A stretch of 64,000 nucleotides of DNA from Jacaranda mimosifolia (GCA_018894105.1 CM032128.1:24347001-24411000); one strand, 5' to 3'. Shown: positions 11,643-23,300, numbered from the stretch's first letter. Notes: generated by a model from the letters alone, not told the origin. Program-made: numbers and translations.

Positions 11643-11717
11643 TTATAATATGTGACAAGTGATTTACCATATAATACAAATAATATTTTAATGAAAATGA
11701 TATTCGCAGGATGCTAA

Positions 11718-12151
11718 GGACTTGTTTGTTTATAAATTATCAAAATATTTTCTTACTCACAAAATACAAACAAACAATTTATTACATTCTTCAATCCCAC
11801 TATCCAAAATACACACAAAAAAGCCCAAATTACCCTCCCAATTCATTTTCTACCCATTCCCCAATATCTAGCCTTCCCAGTTTTTGTCCTCCTACCCAAT
11901 CTATATACACATATACAAATATTTTTAAAATATCAATTTACCCTATCAATCCAATAAAAAAGTTATTGATGTGACATCTTATCCCTTCTAAAACACAAAC
12001 AAAACAAACAATTTTTTTCCAATTCATTTTTCACCTACAACTCAAAATACAAATACAAACAAATAACCATCATATTTTTCAACCCCACTTTCAATAATTA
12101 TTTTACCAAAATATTTTGATAAAATGTTTCAATTTGTAATCAAACAAGCTC
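11718..12151. mobile_element. Tourist-like MITE, 434 bp
   Basis: Inverted terminal repeats read GGACTTGTTTGTTTATAAAT at the left and GAGCTTGTTTGATTACAAAT from the right end. Complementary blocks continue inward (ATCAAAATATTTT in both arms). The flanking target duplication is TAA (11715-11717 and 12152-12154). The size, the TWA duplication and the absence of coding content fit a Tourist MITE. Its right end is about 150 bp from the TATA box of the UBA2 gene, so it forms part of the upstream promoter region. Confidence 0.75.
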
Positions 12152-12299
12152 TAAGTTAATCTCAACCCTGAAATTGATGGTTAAAAGAAATCTAAAAAAT
12201 AAATGAAAGGGAAGTTGAGGCCAAAACACGGAACACTGGTCACTAGGGGTGTGGGTGTCAAATATCTATAATTCAGGGGAGGTCGATGCAAGTTTCCCA

Positions 12300-12305
12300 T
12301 ATAAA
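12300..12305 (+). promoter_or_regulatory. TATA box of the UBA2 gene
   Basis: TATAAA lies about 120 bp upstream of the start codon. With normal plant spacing, transcription would begin near 12330. The leader would then be roughly 95 nt and pyrimidine/CTC-rich, and would exclude the ATG at 12286. Confidence 0.6.
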
Positions 12306-12356
12306 CATCCGGTCCGTTTCCTCTATTTTCCCCAAATATCGTTCGTCATTCTCCTC

Positions 12357-12392
12357 AAACCCTAGCCTCCACTATACCAAACAAAACCCTAA
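12357..12392 (+). promoter_or_regulatory. Two telo-box motifs in UBA2 leader
   Basis: AAACCCTAG (12357-12365) and AAACCCTAA (12384-12392) match the plant telo-box. This element is enriched near transcription starts of genes for translation and RNA metabolism, and is bound by Myb-like telobox-binding proteins. Position and duplication support a functional core-promoter or leader element. Confidence 0.6.
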
Positions 12393-12425
12393 CTACCATC
12401 CCCATCTTGTCTTCTCCCAATTACT

Positions 12426-14024
12426 ATGGCCAGGAAACGAAAATCCCGCGCTGCTGAAGCTCCTCAGGAACCCGAACTTGTACAGCCCGCTGAACCTGAA
12501 CCTGAGCCCGAGCCAGAGCCAGAGCCAGAGCCAGAACCAGAACCCCAACAACCCCAACCCGAGGAAACCCTACAAACCCTTGAAGAAGACCCAGGAGTCG
12601 CAGAAGAAGCTGTTCAAGACGAAGAAGAGGAAGAAGATCCAGAAGGAGAGGGAGAGGGAGAGGGAGAGGAAGAGGGAGAAGAGGAGCAGCCGGAAAGCAT
12701 GGAGGAGCATAAAGAGAACGCTGCCGACTCGGGGAAGAACGAACAAGATAGTGAAATTACCGAGAAGCCGTCTGAGACCGCTGTTTCAGAAAATGGCGGT
12801 GAAGCTGAAGGTCAGAACGAGGAAGGCGAAGATGAATTAGAAGAAGAGCCGCTGGAGAAGCTACTCGAACCCTTTTCTAAAGACCAGCTAACGCTTCTAA
12901 TTAAAGAATCCGTTACCAAACATCCTGATTTAGTTGAGAATGTTCACAAGTTGGCCGATGCAGACCCTGCGCACTGCAAGATATTCGTTCACGGGCTTGG
13001 CTGGGAAGCGAACGCTGAGACTATTACCTCTGTGTTTAGGAAGTACGGAGAGATCGAGGATTGTAAGGTGGTCAGAGACAAGAATTCTGGGAAATCAAAG
13101 GGTTATGGTTTCATTCTGTTCAAGCACCGAGATGGGGCGCGACGGGCACTGAAGCAGCCTCAGAAGATGATTGAAGGGAGGATGACTTCATGCCAGCTGG
13201 CCTCTGCTGGGCCAGTTCAGGCTACTAACTCCACTGCAGTTGCAACCGTTTCAGCACCGCCTGTATCAGAGTATACACAGAGGAAGATTTATGTGAGCAA
13301 TGTGTCGACTGAGCTTGATCCTAAGAAACTTATGGAGTTCTTCTCCAAATTCGGGGAGATTGAGGAAGGCCCTTTGGGGTTGGATAAACAGACTGGGAAA
13401 CCGAGAGGGTTCTGTTTGTTTGTGTACAAGAGTCTTGAGAGTGCCAAGAAGGCATTGGAGGAGCCACACAAGAATTTTGAAGGTCATATTCTGCATTGCC
13501 AGAAGGCGATAGATGGCCCAAAGCACAGTAAGGGTTACTTCAACCAGCAGCATGGTCAACCTCAGCAGCAGCAGCAGCAACAACAACAACAGCATCAGCA
13601 TCATCAACAGGGGCACCAGGGGTATTATCATCATCCGGCAAAGAAGGGGAGGTATGCTGGAAGCAGTGGTGTGGGACATACAGGTGGACACTTGATGGCA
13701 CCAAGTGCAGGACCAGCTGTTCCTTCTGTGGGATTTAATCCAGCAGTTGTTCCTGCAGCTATAGGACAGGCTGTGGCAGCTTTGTTGGCCACTCAAGGTG
13801 CTGGCTTGGGTATTGGCAATTTGCTTGGAGGTATTGGAGCAGGTGTGAGTCCACAGGGAGTACCACCCATGATAAATAATGCAGGCTACGGAGGTCAGGG
13901 TGGTGCTGGTGGCTATGGAGGTCAACCTGGGATGCAAGGAGGTTATGGTGGCCAACCGCAGATGGGTCAGGGTGGCATTCGGCCACATCAGGGTGGTGCA
14001 CCATACATGGGTCATGGTCACTAG
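12426..14024 (+). CDS. UBA2: UBP1-associated protein 2-type RNA-binding protein
   Basis: An intact single-exon reading frame of 532 residues. The N-terminus is basic (MARKRKSR), followed by a long acidic region with Glu-Pro repeats (about residues 20-150). RRM1 spans about 184-262, with RNP2 IFVHGL and RNP1 KGYGFILF. RRM2 spans about 286-362, with IYVSNV and a weaker RNP1, RGFCLFVY. After these come a Gln/His-rich stretch, a hydrophobic Ala/Gly segment and a Gly/Gln/Tyr-rich tail. This layout is that of plant UBA2/AKIP1-like nuclear hnRNP proteins. They bind U-rich 3'-UTR RNA with UBP1-type partners and respond to abscisic acid and wounding (known of the family). The start is chosen as the first ATG after a TATA box and telo-boxes. 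The stop is directly followed by a splice donor. Which paralogue (a, b or c) cannot be decided here. Confidence 0.93.
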   Translation: MARKRKSRAAEAPQEPELVQPAEPEPEPEPEPEPEPEPEPQQPQPEETLQTLEEDPGVAEEAVQDEEEEEDPEGEGEGEGEEEGEEEQPESMEEHKENAADSGKNEQDSEITEKPSETAVSENGGEAEGQNEEGEDELEEEPLEKLLEPFSKDQLTLLIKESVTKHPDLVENVHKLADADPAHCKIFVHGLGWEANAETITSVFRKYGEIEDCKVVRDKNSGKSKGYGFILFKHRDGARRALKQPQKMIEGRMTSCQLASAGPVQATNSTAVATVSAPPVSEYTQRKIYVSNVSTELDPKKLMEFFSKFGEIEEGPLGLDKQTGKPRGFCLFVYKSLESAKKALEEPHKNFEGHILHCQKAIDGPKHSKGYFNQQHGQPQQQQQQQQQQHQHHQQGHQGYYHHPAKKGRYAGSSGVGHTGGHLMAPSAGPAVPSVGFNPAVVPAAIGQAVAALLATQGAGLGIGNLLGGIGAGVSPQGVPPMINNAGYGGQGGAGGYGGQPGMQGGYGGQPQMGQGGIRPHQGGAPYMGHGH

Positions 14025-16460
14025 GTAAGTGCAGGTACGTGGATATTGTTACTTATGTTAATTATTTTGTGTTTCAAGTAACCTTACGCATGGCAATCCC
14101 AAATATTCTATTATTGCAAAAGATGTTTAGAGCTAGTTTTGACTGTTGCTTCTCATGGAATGGTTATTGCTGCATTTGATAATGTGGCTGAACATATGAC
14201 TAACTTTCTCAAACCATTGGGAATTTTCGGCTTTTTAAGTTGTCTAGCTAGAATGTGAGCAGGTAGCTTTGAATTCCTATGGAATAGTTTAATCAGTGGC
14301 ATTATTTAATATCAAGTCATAGTAAGGGCATAATAATTCAAGGTTTAACATTTAGGTCTCATCAGCAATCTCTTCAGGCAATCACTCTATTAGAGGTCAT
14401 ATCTTAGTTATTCTATTCTCAAAATGGTTTCATTATGAAGAACTACTTAATTGAAGGTATTTGTTTGTTAATCGATTGACCTTGAACTTACTATTATTTT
14501 GGAGGTATCCGTCCTACTAATGAAGTGAAGGCTACGACAGGATAGTCTATGCTGCATCCACAGTAGCTATTTACTAATTCATTTAGTTGCTAGAAATTTA
14601 GTGTTGCTCCCTCTTGATCTCAGTTGACTATTGAAGTAAAGGCCATGGAAGTAATGCCTATATTAGTCAATGTCAGCCAATGCAAGATAAATTCATTTGG
14701 TTACTATTATGTTTTATGAGCAATTGTGGGTATCAGGTTGCATGTTTAGGGGATAGTGTCGCTGCTTCAAAAATTAATGTATCATCAAGGGAGAAAGTCA
14801 AGATGTAAATTGTTGCATGCTGAACTTTCTTTTATGGATTTATGCTGCTGTTAAGAAGAGATGAAAGGAGTTGTGGTTGCAGTTCTATTAGTCAAGCACG
14901 AAGCTGTAAAGGAAGGAGGCAAATGTGCTGATTGATGGGGGGGGGGGGGGGGGGAGGGGCCATGCCCACTCTTTAAGTTTGGTGTGGGTTGAAGTGGGTT
15001 TTGTGTGTCAAATGAAGAGTAAAGCAATGGTGTTCAGAGTATTTGTAGCGGGGTCACTGAAGGTGTGGTCCTTGGTCCTTGGTGCTCTTTTACCGATATT
15101 ATGTATTGAATGAGATGAATTTAGAATGCAGTTAATGTTATATAAGTTTAGAAGTATACTATAATATGGGCAAGGCTTTTAAATTGTTTGATCAGCCTGC
15201 CAGCTAGTAATGTGTCTTAGTTGACTTGCATCAAACAAATAATCCTACCCCTCCTTAATGATCTGGGCATGGGTAGCTAGTACCGCTGCCTTTGCCTGAC
15301 ATTATAGGTGTTATGTGTAGTTGCAATTGTCTCCACTTGTTTATGAATACGGAGAATTTTTAAAGCAGAAGGACAATGTAGAAGTGGAGAAAAAAATGTC
15401 TTTTAATTTCAAAAATAACCAAATATAAAGTTCAAGCAGAAAGATTATTTTAGCCATTTTTGTAAGCTCCAACCATTATTACCAGTCTCCTTTGCCCGAA
15501 GAGGATATGAGCCAAACTTGATACCATAACTAAAAGTCTGTTTGAATACTTAATAAACCGATGTTGGACCATTGTACCGCATCTCCACAGTATTTTCATT
15601 CTCAATGTTATCAAAGTTCTTGATGAATTTGATTGAGGAAAGGTGGCAAAATGTGGGAAGAATAAAATCTTCCCTATACACTTAAATTACTGCCTTCTTT
15701 CGTGTCGCTAAGGTGACAAAATGAATATATTCGTCTATGGGAGGGACTTTTGATTTAAAGGGAAAGAGATGGGAACTTCAAATGGATCATGATGTGAGAT
15801 GCTAGTACCAGAACTGGAATCCTACATGTAAGAGAAGGAAGAAAGAAATTGGAGGAGTAAACACAGCTTGAACTTTGTCTATATTGCTGTCGCTTAGATT
15901 ATGGGAGGAACGGAAGTTCTAGAGATCGATGTTTTAAAGATATATAGCTATGAGGCCGTAGAAAACATGCTCTTCTGCCAAGAGTCCTACCAAATTCCAA
16001 GAATAAAGCCAGCCAATGCCAGATAGATATGGTATATGAACCTCCAAGCCCTTGAGTTACCTTTTGAGAAGCGAGTAAGCATCCACATAGTTGTGCTGAA
16101 GGAATGTTGAATGGATATTTCTCTGGCTTTATGGGTGATAAGCACTATTTATTTTTTATTCAATATGATGTTAACTTGCTAGTTTCATATCGATCCGTAT
16201 GATTCTAAGATCTTCATTGCTTACCCAGATACAACATGTTTATGCAGTTCATATATTTTTGTTTTCCCTGATTTTACATGTTTAATTTGTTTTGTTTAGT
16301 AACATTTCTCTGCATATTTGGAAGATATGCTACTCCTATTTTAGTTTTTTGGTTGAACTTTTTAATGATGAATCTTTATTCCAGTTTATTTGTTTCTTAT
16401 GATTAAAAATTAGTTTGCTTTTCAAATTAGTTTTTTTATGTTTTATGTATTCATTGTGCA
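14025..16460 (+). other. Intron in the UBA2 3' untranslated region
   Basis: The TAG stop at 14022-14024 is followed immediately by GTAAGT, a consensus plant 5' splice site, with the stop's own AG as the exon end. The best matching acceptor I see is a T-rich tract ending in CATTGTGCAG at 16451-16460. Further acceptor-like ends occur downstream (for example near 16715, 17012 and 17082). Introns after the stop codon are a feature of several UBA2-family genes. The region has no coding frame of its own except a 62-codon glycine-run artefact. Exact exon ends need transcript data. Confidence 0.55.
14937..14954 (+). repeat. Run of 18 guanines
   Basis: Eighteen G residues in a row, followed after one A by GGGG. 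It lies inside the proposed 3'-UTR intron on the transcribed sense strand. The pre-mRNA would therefore carry a G run able to form a quadruplex. It is also a length-unstable homopolymer. Confidence 0.9.
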
Positions 16461-18060
16461 GATTCTTCATAAATGCATCAAACTTTTATGTTTTGGACTC
16501 TGGTGATTCTTCTGAAGTTCGGGCAATCATGCAAATGAAGTCTTTCCTTGTAGCAAAAAGTTACCATTTGCCTAAAGACTAGAATCTAAAATATGTATTG
16601 CTTTTTTATTTGATTACTTCTGTCTGTCGAATATTTTCTAAAATGATGTCTTATTTCAATAACAACCTTTTGAAATGATTGACAACCATGGCTTATATTC
16701 TTAATGTCTTGCCAGGATTTGAAAGCTTGTCAATTAAGTATCTTTCTCTACTTCCAACTTAACATTCACTTGATAATCTTTTTCTGTTTGCATATTATTC
16801 AGAAATCTAGTCTTTAATCTAATGTTGAACCTCATTTTGTTTCTGACCTGCATCAGGTCCATGTTTGGATGTCATCAATAATTTTTTGTTTTCTCTAGAT
16901 ATTGAGTGCAACTTATTTCAATTACTGAAGCCAAGCTCTATTTTCATTTTTTGTTTTTATTTTTTCATTTCTGCTTTTTCTCTTTTTGGTTCTTAGTAGT
17001 CGACAACACAGATGAGCATCTTCAATGGCTTAATTGTCAACTAACATACATCATAGTTTGATCTGTAACAGCTCTGTTGCAGGAACTCATAGTGATCTCA
17101 GGTCGACTAACATGCATCATAGTTTGATCTGTAATAGCTCTGTTGCAGGAACTCTTAGTGCAGGACAGCTCATATCATATCAGTGCAGCTGCCACTTCTT
17201 TGCCTTATGTTGTAACGTTAGCAGTGATACGTCAAACATTGCTTTTTGGTTGAACAAGGACATGCATTAAAATAAATTTTCTCAGATCAGCAAAATGAAT
17301 TCATTCACTTAGTTGAATCAGATTATATTGAGTCGTAACCTGGCATTTGAATCCTGAAAAACGTGCCCTTAAGCCTAAAAAGTTTCTGACTCAATTAGAA
17401 GCAGAGATTTAATGATCTTGTGATGGGAGACACTTTCTTTATGTTCTCAGGCCTCAATTTTGGTAATTGGTTCTTTCTGAATAGCCTTTTGGGGCTGTTT
17501 TTTCTTTTTCTTTTTTTTTTTTTAATTCAAAATATACTCTTGCCATTTCTACTTGGTGCTTTGAGTTTGGCATGCCTTTGAGCAGAGCCGCAGGGGCATC
17601 ATACTTTTTGCCTTTCTGGCTATGTCTTATGATTCCTCCATGGTCTATTAGTTAATGCTGCCTAAAATCTAGTGTAAGTCCATTGGTTCCTCTGTCTCTT
17701 GGGGGTGGCTTTTGGAGGCTGGGTACCAGATCGGAAGTTGATGACCGAAGAGCTTGCTGCAAGTGGGTTGCTTCAAGGCAGGTAGTTGCCCATTGTTATT
17801 AGCTGGTAAGAATATATTGGTAATCATTTGAGGGATTTGATCCATGCTAATGAAGAAACTTTGCTCCAAAGTGCCATGCTTTTTGAAGCAAAGATTGAGA
17901 ATGTTATGCTATCTGGATAATGAATTTTTTGGGCTTTACAGGAAGATTATAAACTAAACACTCTTCACCGTTGCATGTTGGTTATGTTTTGTGATTGCTG
18001 CTCTGATAAACTGTGCTTAGTTGATTAGTTTCTTTCAAAAGAGAGAATGAAATTGTGGGT
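16461..18060 (+). other. Probable UBA2 3'-UTR exons and downstream DNA
   Basis: Downstream of the proposed acceptor there is no coding frame, but sequence of transcript-like character continues. It has T-rich tracts and acceptor-like CAG ends, plus the 66-bp duplication at 17036. I cannot place the poly(A) site. The block is listed so that it is not read as empty intergenic DNA. Confidence 0.35.
17036..17161 (+). repeat. 66-bp tandem duplication with splice-site-like core
   Basis: Unit 1 (17036-17101) and unit 2 (17102-17161) share nearly all bases, starting GTC[A/G]ACTAACAT[A/G]CATCAT. Each contains ACTAAC, a good plant branch-point-like sequence, followed by GCTCTGTTGCAG at 17071-17082 and 17137-17148, a good 3' splice-site-like end. 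The pair could act as tandem alternative acceptors for the UBA2 3'-UTR intron. Confidence 0.8.
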
Positions 18061-20000
18061 TGATTCATTCCAGACCTGACGGTGGCCTGAGGAGTGTTTT
18101 CCCTACATCTCATGACCTGCAGCACTTAGGTGAACACTTTTAGACATCTTATAAGATATAGTTAATAGTGTGATATTACAAAATATTAAAATTTTTTTGA
18201 AGTAAGATTTTGGCGTACAATATAAAAATTAAATGCATTCACCTTTTCATGACTTAAAAAAACCTAAGAGATTTTCTTGATACTTATCGACAGATTGCGG
18301 TCCAAAAGTCAAATCGTTTATGTTGTCGCATATGCTGTAAAATGCATATCTATTACTAAGTGCTACAAGAGTAGCATATATAGCTACTTAGAAGTAATCG
18401 AATATGGGGGTGCCCTAGCAGTCTGACCAATGATTCTGAATTTCCTTTTTCTTGGTGACGCTGAAAAATATGAAACTGGAAGAACTATGTGATCCTTTTG
18501 ATACGAAAAATATCTGCGGATTCGGGTGACGAATGGATTGGTTGGTTTGAGTTTTGAGTTGGGTTGATTTAAGATGATTTGGCTGTAATAAGAGTTTATG
18601 CAGTGAATTGAAAATGGATCGGACAAAAACAAGTTGGGTTGGGCCTGGTTAGGTGAAACAATAAAATTTTATTTTAATGAAAAAATAATTTGAAAGATGA
18701 AAAAATGTATTAAAAGTACTTTTTGCATTTTAGTCAATATTAAACTTTGCTAACATAACGGTATGAATCATGCATCTACATTATTAATTTTCGTTCAATG
18801 ATATTGTACTAAAGATTAATCATATTCACTATTTATTTGCTAAAACAAAATTGATAAATATGGCGACATATGAAATAATTTCTGTTTAACTTAAAATAAG
18901 TGGATGAACACAATACATATAAATATAAGGTTAAGATAATTAAGATTAAATAAGGGAAAAGTAGCACCAATTTATTGTTTGTTAATTCATTCACTGTTCG
19001 GGATAATTTAAGTTTTTCCAGGAAAAGAAAATTCTTAATAAGAATGACTATTTTATTATATATACAAATGTGTTGACAAGTCATTTACAAATGATAAATA
19101 ATATAATTTTATAAAAGAAATTTCCAAAAATGGGCCGGTCAACTCAACTTCAAACTTTGAATTAGAACAGATTTTTAGTGCTCATTTTAATTTGTTTTCA
19201 CTATTTATTTTTATTTTCAACACAATTAGAAAATAAAAAATCATGAATTTTTAACTATTTTTATTGAAAAAATCTCTCATTTTCATTTTAACTCTTTCTA
19301 CAATTTCATCGCATTACAATTTTAACTCTTTCTACAATATCATCGCATTACAATGTCAATTAAATTCATATTTGATTTGATATATAATACATATTATCTT
19401 TTCAAAATTAATTAAATATTTTTAAAAAATAATTTTTTTTAAACATAAAAAAATATAAATCAACTTATTTTTTCAAACCTACTCTAATCATTAATTTCTA
19501 ACAAAACATTCAAATACCATTCCAATTTCAAAATTAAACTTATAACTAATTTTTGAAAATTTCAAAATAATAGAAAATGAAGAATGAATATAAAACCATA
19601 TCCACACTTAAGGTTCCTAAACAAATTTTCTATTGGATTTTCCCCTTTGACTCATTGAATCTTTCCTTGACTTAATTTTCGCTCCACCAACCAACCAGCA
19701 TCGGAACAAAAGCTATAATACTCATCAGGTCGTTCACACCCTCTGCTTTTCCCACCCACATACCCAAATACGATGATCTCACTCGCTCTCAAAATGTACG
19801 TAATTCCTAAGAAATTTCCCATTAAAAATTCGAAGACCAAACATACATTTCTACCCGAAGCACCACATTCCAATTTTATATCACCATGCTTTTTGCCAAA
19901 CCAGCTAACATTTAAAATAAAAATGTGGAAAAATAAAGGACCTGCATCAATTCCAAGAGTCACAGTTTAATCTCCACAAAACCCATGTTATACAACTTTC
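18061..20000. other. Intergenic DNA between the convergent genes
   Basis: AT-rich sequence between the end of UBA2 and the LARP1 poly(A) signal. It contains a 34-bp duplication (19287-19354). A stretch at about 18520-18660 is rich in GGGTTGG-type sequence and resembles hAT MITE ends, but it has no pairable termini. No gene is supported. A 103-codon open frame on the - strand (19963-19652) has no recognisable motif. Confidence 0.5.
19287..19354. repeat. 34-bp perfect-spacing tandem duplication
   Basis: Two adjacent copies (19287-19320 and 19321-19354) start TTTAACTCTTTCTACAAT and differ by a single base (TTTC versus TATC). They lie in non-coding DNA. Confidence 0.9.
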
Positions 20001-20005
20001 ATGTC

Positions 20006-20011
20006 TTTATT
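20006..20011 (-). terminator. Candidate LARP1 poly(A) signal
   Basis: AATAAA on the - strand, about 345 bp after the LARP1 stop codon. Plant poly(A) signals are loose, so this only marks a likely end of the 3' UTR, giving a tail-to-tail arrangement with UBA2. Confidence 0.35.
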
Positions 20012-20356
20012 ATCCATCCTTTCCTTTTTTCTTGTAAATAAATTATATACAAGTTACAAACCCTAATTGGCAGCAGAAAATGCCTCATTATATCGTTAGA
20101 CAAGCTTGAAAAGAAACACTATAGAGGCAGTAAAAAACCCCTCTGGGCCTCCGACCTGATGACGGCCTGGTATTAGTAAGTAGTACCCTGTAGACATATC
20201 CTGATATCCTATATACAAAAGTCATCCTCAGTTACCTTGCCAAAAAATGGGCACCAACCTGAGCTTGCTCTATAAAACTGTTAGAATTCTCTTCCCAAAA
20301 TTTCAGATTGTCAGTTGATTGCAACTGCAAATAAGACACAGCACCTGCTGGCCAGC

Positions 20357-23300
20357 TTAATGATTAACATCTTTAAAAGCAGCATTCTTAGCTTTGAAGT
20401 CATCCAAACTACGATATTCTTCTGTGAGCAGTCTATCCAATTCTGGATGTTTCTTTACTGGTTCTTTATGGTCCCGGGCTTCTCTATAGTGGTGGAATGC
20501 CCTGCCAAGAATTAGATTAGGAAATGCATGGAATGAGGGAGAAATTAAGCAGAAAACAGACTATTAATACAAGAATACTCTGCCATCATATAAAATTCAC
20601 GTCACATCACCAAAACTCTTGTGATTACTGAAACTAAAAGTTGTGTATCTTCCCCACACTAAAAGTACGCAACAAAAGGCGAAAGTTAAATATGTAAACT
20701 AAAGGACTGATGTAACACTCTGAGGAGAGGCATGATTTGCTATCTATCTCAAACAGGAGGCCTATGAGCATGTTCTCCGTAGGCCTTAGCTAAAAACCCC
20801 CAGGTTTAGCATCTACACAACTTATCCAAAATCATTTAGAATATAGTGGAGTTTTGAACTTGAACTAACATTACTTCTTGAAATTATTACCCTTTGGCCC
20901 CATGGCCATGCGGCAGGGTAATAGCTTAGAATTGTAGAAGTCAGTGAACACAGATAAACAGTAGGATGAGTGAAAACCCAAAGGTCTTAACTGGAGTAGC
21001 AATGTATAATATAATAAACCTACATTCTCGTCAAAAGGAGTTTGTTTCTGAAATGTCGAGAGAAGCAGTCCATTCAAACAATTAAGAAATCACACTTGTG
21101 ATACATTGTCAATTTTGTGTCATAGAATGTACTTGGCTATAATAACTTTTGCAGCTTGACCTCTAAGTGGCTTGAAATGATATTGCGGCTATACCCACTT
21201 TATGCCAAATGACTTAAACCCATTACAACATACACCATGTCAGGAGTTTCATGTTGACAAGATCCAAAAGCATATCATATCATATCCCAGTTCGACCTTT
21301 CTACAACGTATCATGAGTCAATTATCAGGAGAACTGGTAAAACATGGTCTCCCAAGCCTCACACCACACTTTTACCTTGTAAAATGACAACAGAGGACAG
21401 AAAAAAGAAAAGGAAGTCAAAATCAGGTAGTGTAATTACCAATACTTTTCCAAGCCATAAAGGTTTCCTTTTTTATAGAATTCAAGTGTCAGCTGTTCAA
21501 AGTCCTCATAAAGGTCTCCTCTGAATTCTTTCTCCAAACCATAACTGAAAAAATTAGAAAAGGAAAAAGGAAACAATAACAATTCAAATAGGCGAATGGA
21601 AGTATAGAGGAGTTGTTTGCATTGAAAAAAGCAGGTCAAGGAAATGAGGAAAATATGAGAAGATCAACAATTAAAACCATTTATAAATAGCAGACCAAGC
21701 TACACATAAATCCTACCTATAAAACCTGAATAGGCACTCCATCCCATAATTATAACCAGCAGCAGCATCTTCTAGAGCATACTTCTTGAACTCAGCATAC
21801 ATGGAAGGGATAAACATGTTCCTTAAGAAATATGACCAAAACCTATACAGTGTATTCATCTCCTGCAATTCGAGAGAGAGAGTTGCAAGCCATAGAAAAC
21901 ATAACTTGAACACAATAAAAGAAACTACGTTGCTAAACCTATGTCAGCAACAGAATACCCTGATCTGTGTGCACATCACATCTAACAAATTACAGACGGA
22001 CAGATCAATATAAGTTATCAGAATAATGAACAATTCAATTAGATAGGGTAGAATTATGAGAGGGAACATCCAGCATAACCTTGCATTCCACATCCACCAC
22101 AAAAAATTCATAAATCGCACATCATAAAGTCCATGGAACGCTAATAGAATGGACTAATATATAGTCATCTCAGGAAAAAAAAATTGCCAAGCAAAAATTG
22201 AGCAACTATCAAGCATGCATTTCCTGATACTAGCAGATATGCAGGCCTCATTCCCCTGTGCCTTGAGAATGAGAGATCTGACCTCCTATGATTTAATTTT
22301 GATATATGGACAGTTATAACCCTTGTGTACAATGAAAATTCTCCAATAAAAGTAAATTGTTGAAACAATACCTATTTCCTGATCACTGAACTTGGAAGAG
22401 TCTAGAGGATTTCTAATTATTGTAGGGTTGCATCAACAGTAAAATGTTTTATTAATTTGTCACAATAATGGGTTAATTGACCAAGGCCATGATGGCTACG
22501 GCTGCTTGCGAAAAACTCCCCAAAAAACATTTATGAATACATTTTCTCTGAAGCTATTGTTTGGTTATCTAAAACTACTTTATCTTACTCTTTCTCATTT
22601 CTTGGACATCCCAACTTCTAATAATAAAGGAACACGTCACATCAACAATACTCATTACTTTTTTTATTACACATCCAAACAAATTCTAAATAACCATTCT
22701 TATTTTACTAAAACTACTTTATCTTAATTTTTTATCTTAAAATCCATATCTCAATGATGAGAAGTCAAGCAATCAAAACTGACAAGTTTTGACGGTCCAA
22801 GGTTTTCGTGGTTGATACTTCCTCTATTATCCAACAGATGTGTTTGTTTAAATGACAGAAAGTTTTAGATGAAACTAGAAAGATTGTAAGCTTTTCTGTA
22901 TCTTTACAGTTTTTATCATCTTCAAAACCAGGAAAAACCACAGTCAGTTATATCATGTCCTTTATATACTCCTAAAACGGACATTATCAACGAGTGAATC
23001 TTATGTTGGTCAATGAAGGAAAACCATTTACAGATTCTTATGGAAGGAGCAGCTTGAAGCACAAGGATTGCGAAAAGAACTCAAAATTAGTCAAGAGTAA
23101 ACCTTAACACTTTACTTTGTTACAAAGTTAAGCCTTGAATTCAGAAAATTTAGGATGGAATAAGGACTTCTCAGGGACCTTAGTATTGCACTCCCACAAT
23201 CAAGCTGCCAAGTTGCAATAGGAGCCCCAGAGGTGCACCCCCCTGGACTACATATGTTACCTTGAGCTAGAGTTACCTATTAGGCTAGATTAATGCTAGA

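Noticed and set aside
12286..12840. 184-codon + strand frame starting upstream of UBA2 and overlapping it
   Set aside because: It is out of frame with UBA2 and stays open only because the Glu-Pro/acidic repeat lacks stops in that frame. Its ATG lies before the TATA box at 12300, so it is probably not transcribed.
13266..14021. 251-codon frame antisense to UBA2
   Set aside because: It mirrors the second RRM and the Gly/Gln-rich tail. The product is a Leu/Thr/His-rich low-complexity string with no motif.
18520..19140. Possible hAT MITE resembling 3949-4404
   Set aside because: GGGTTGG-rich sequence is present on the left, but the right end does not pair and no 8-bp duplication was found.
19652..19963. 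103-codon - strand frame downstream of LARP1
   Set aside because: No recognised domain and no splice or promoter context, and it lies beyond the likely poly(A) signal.
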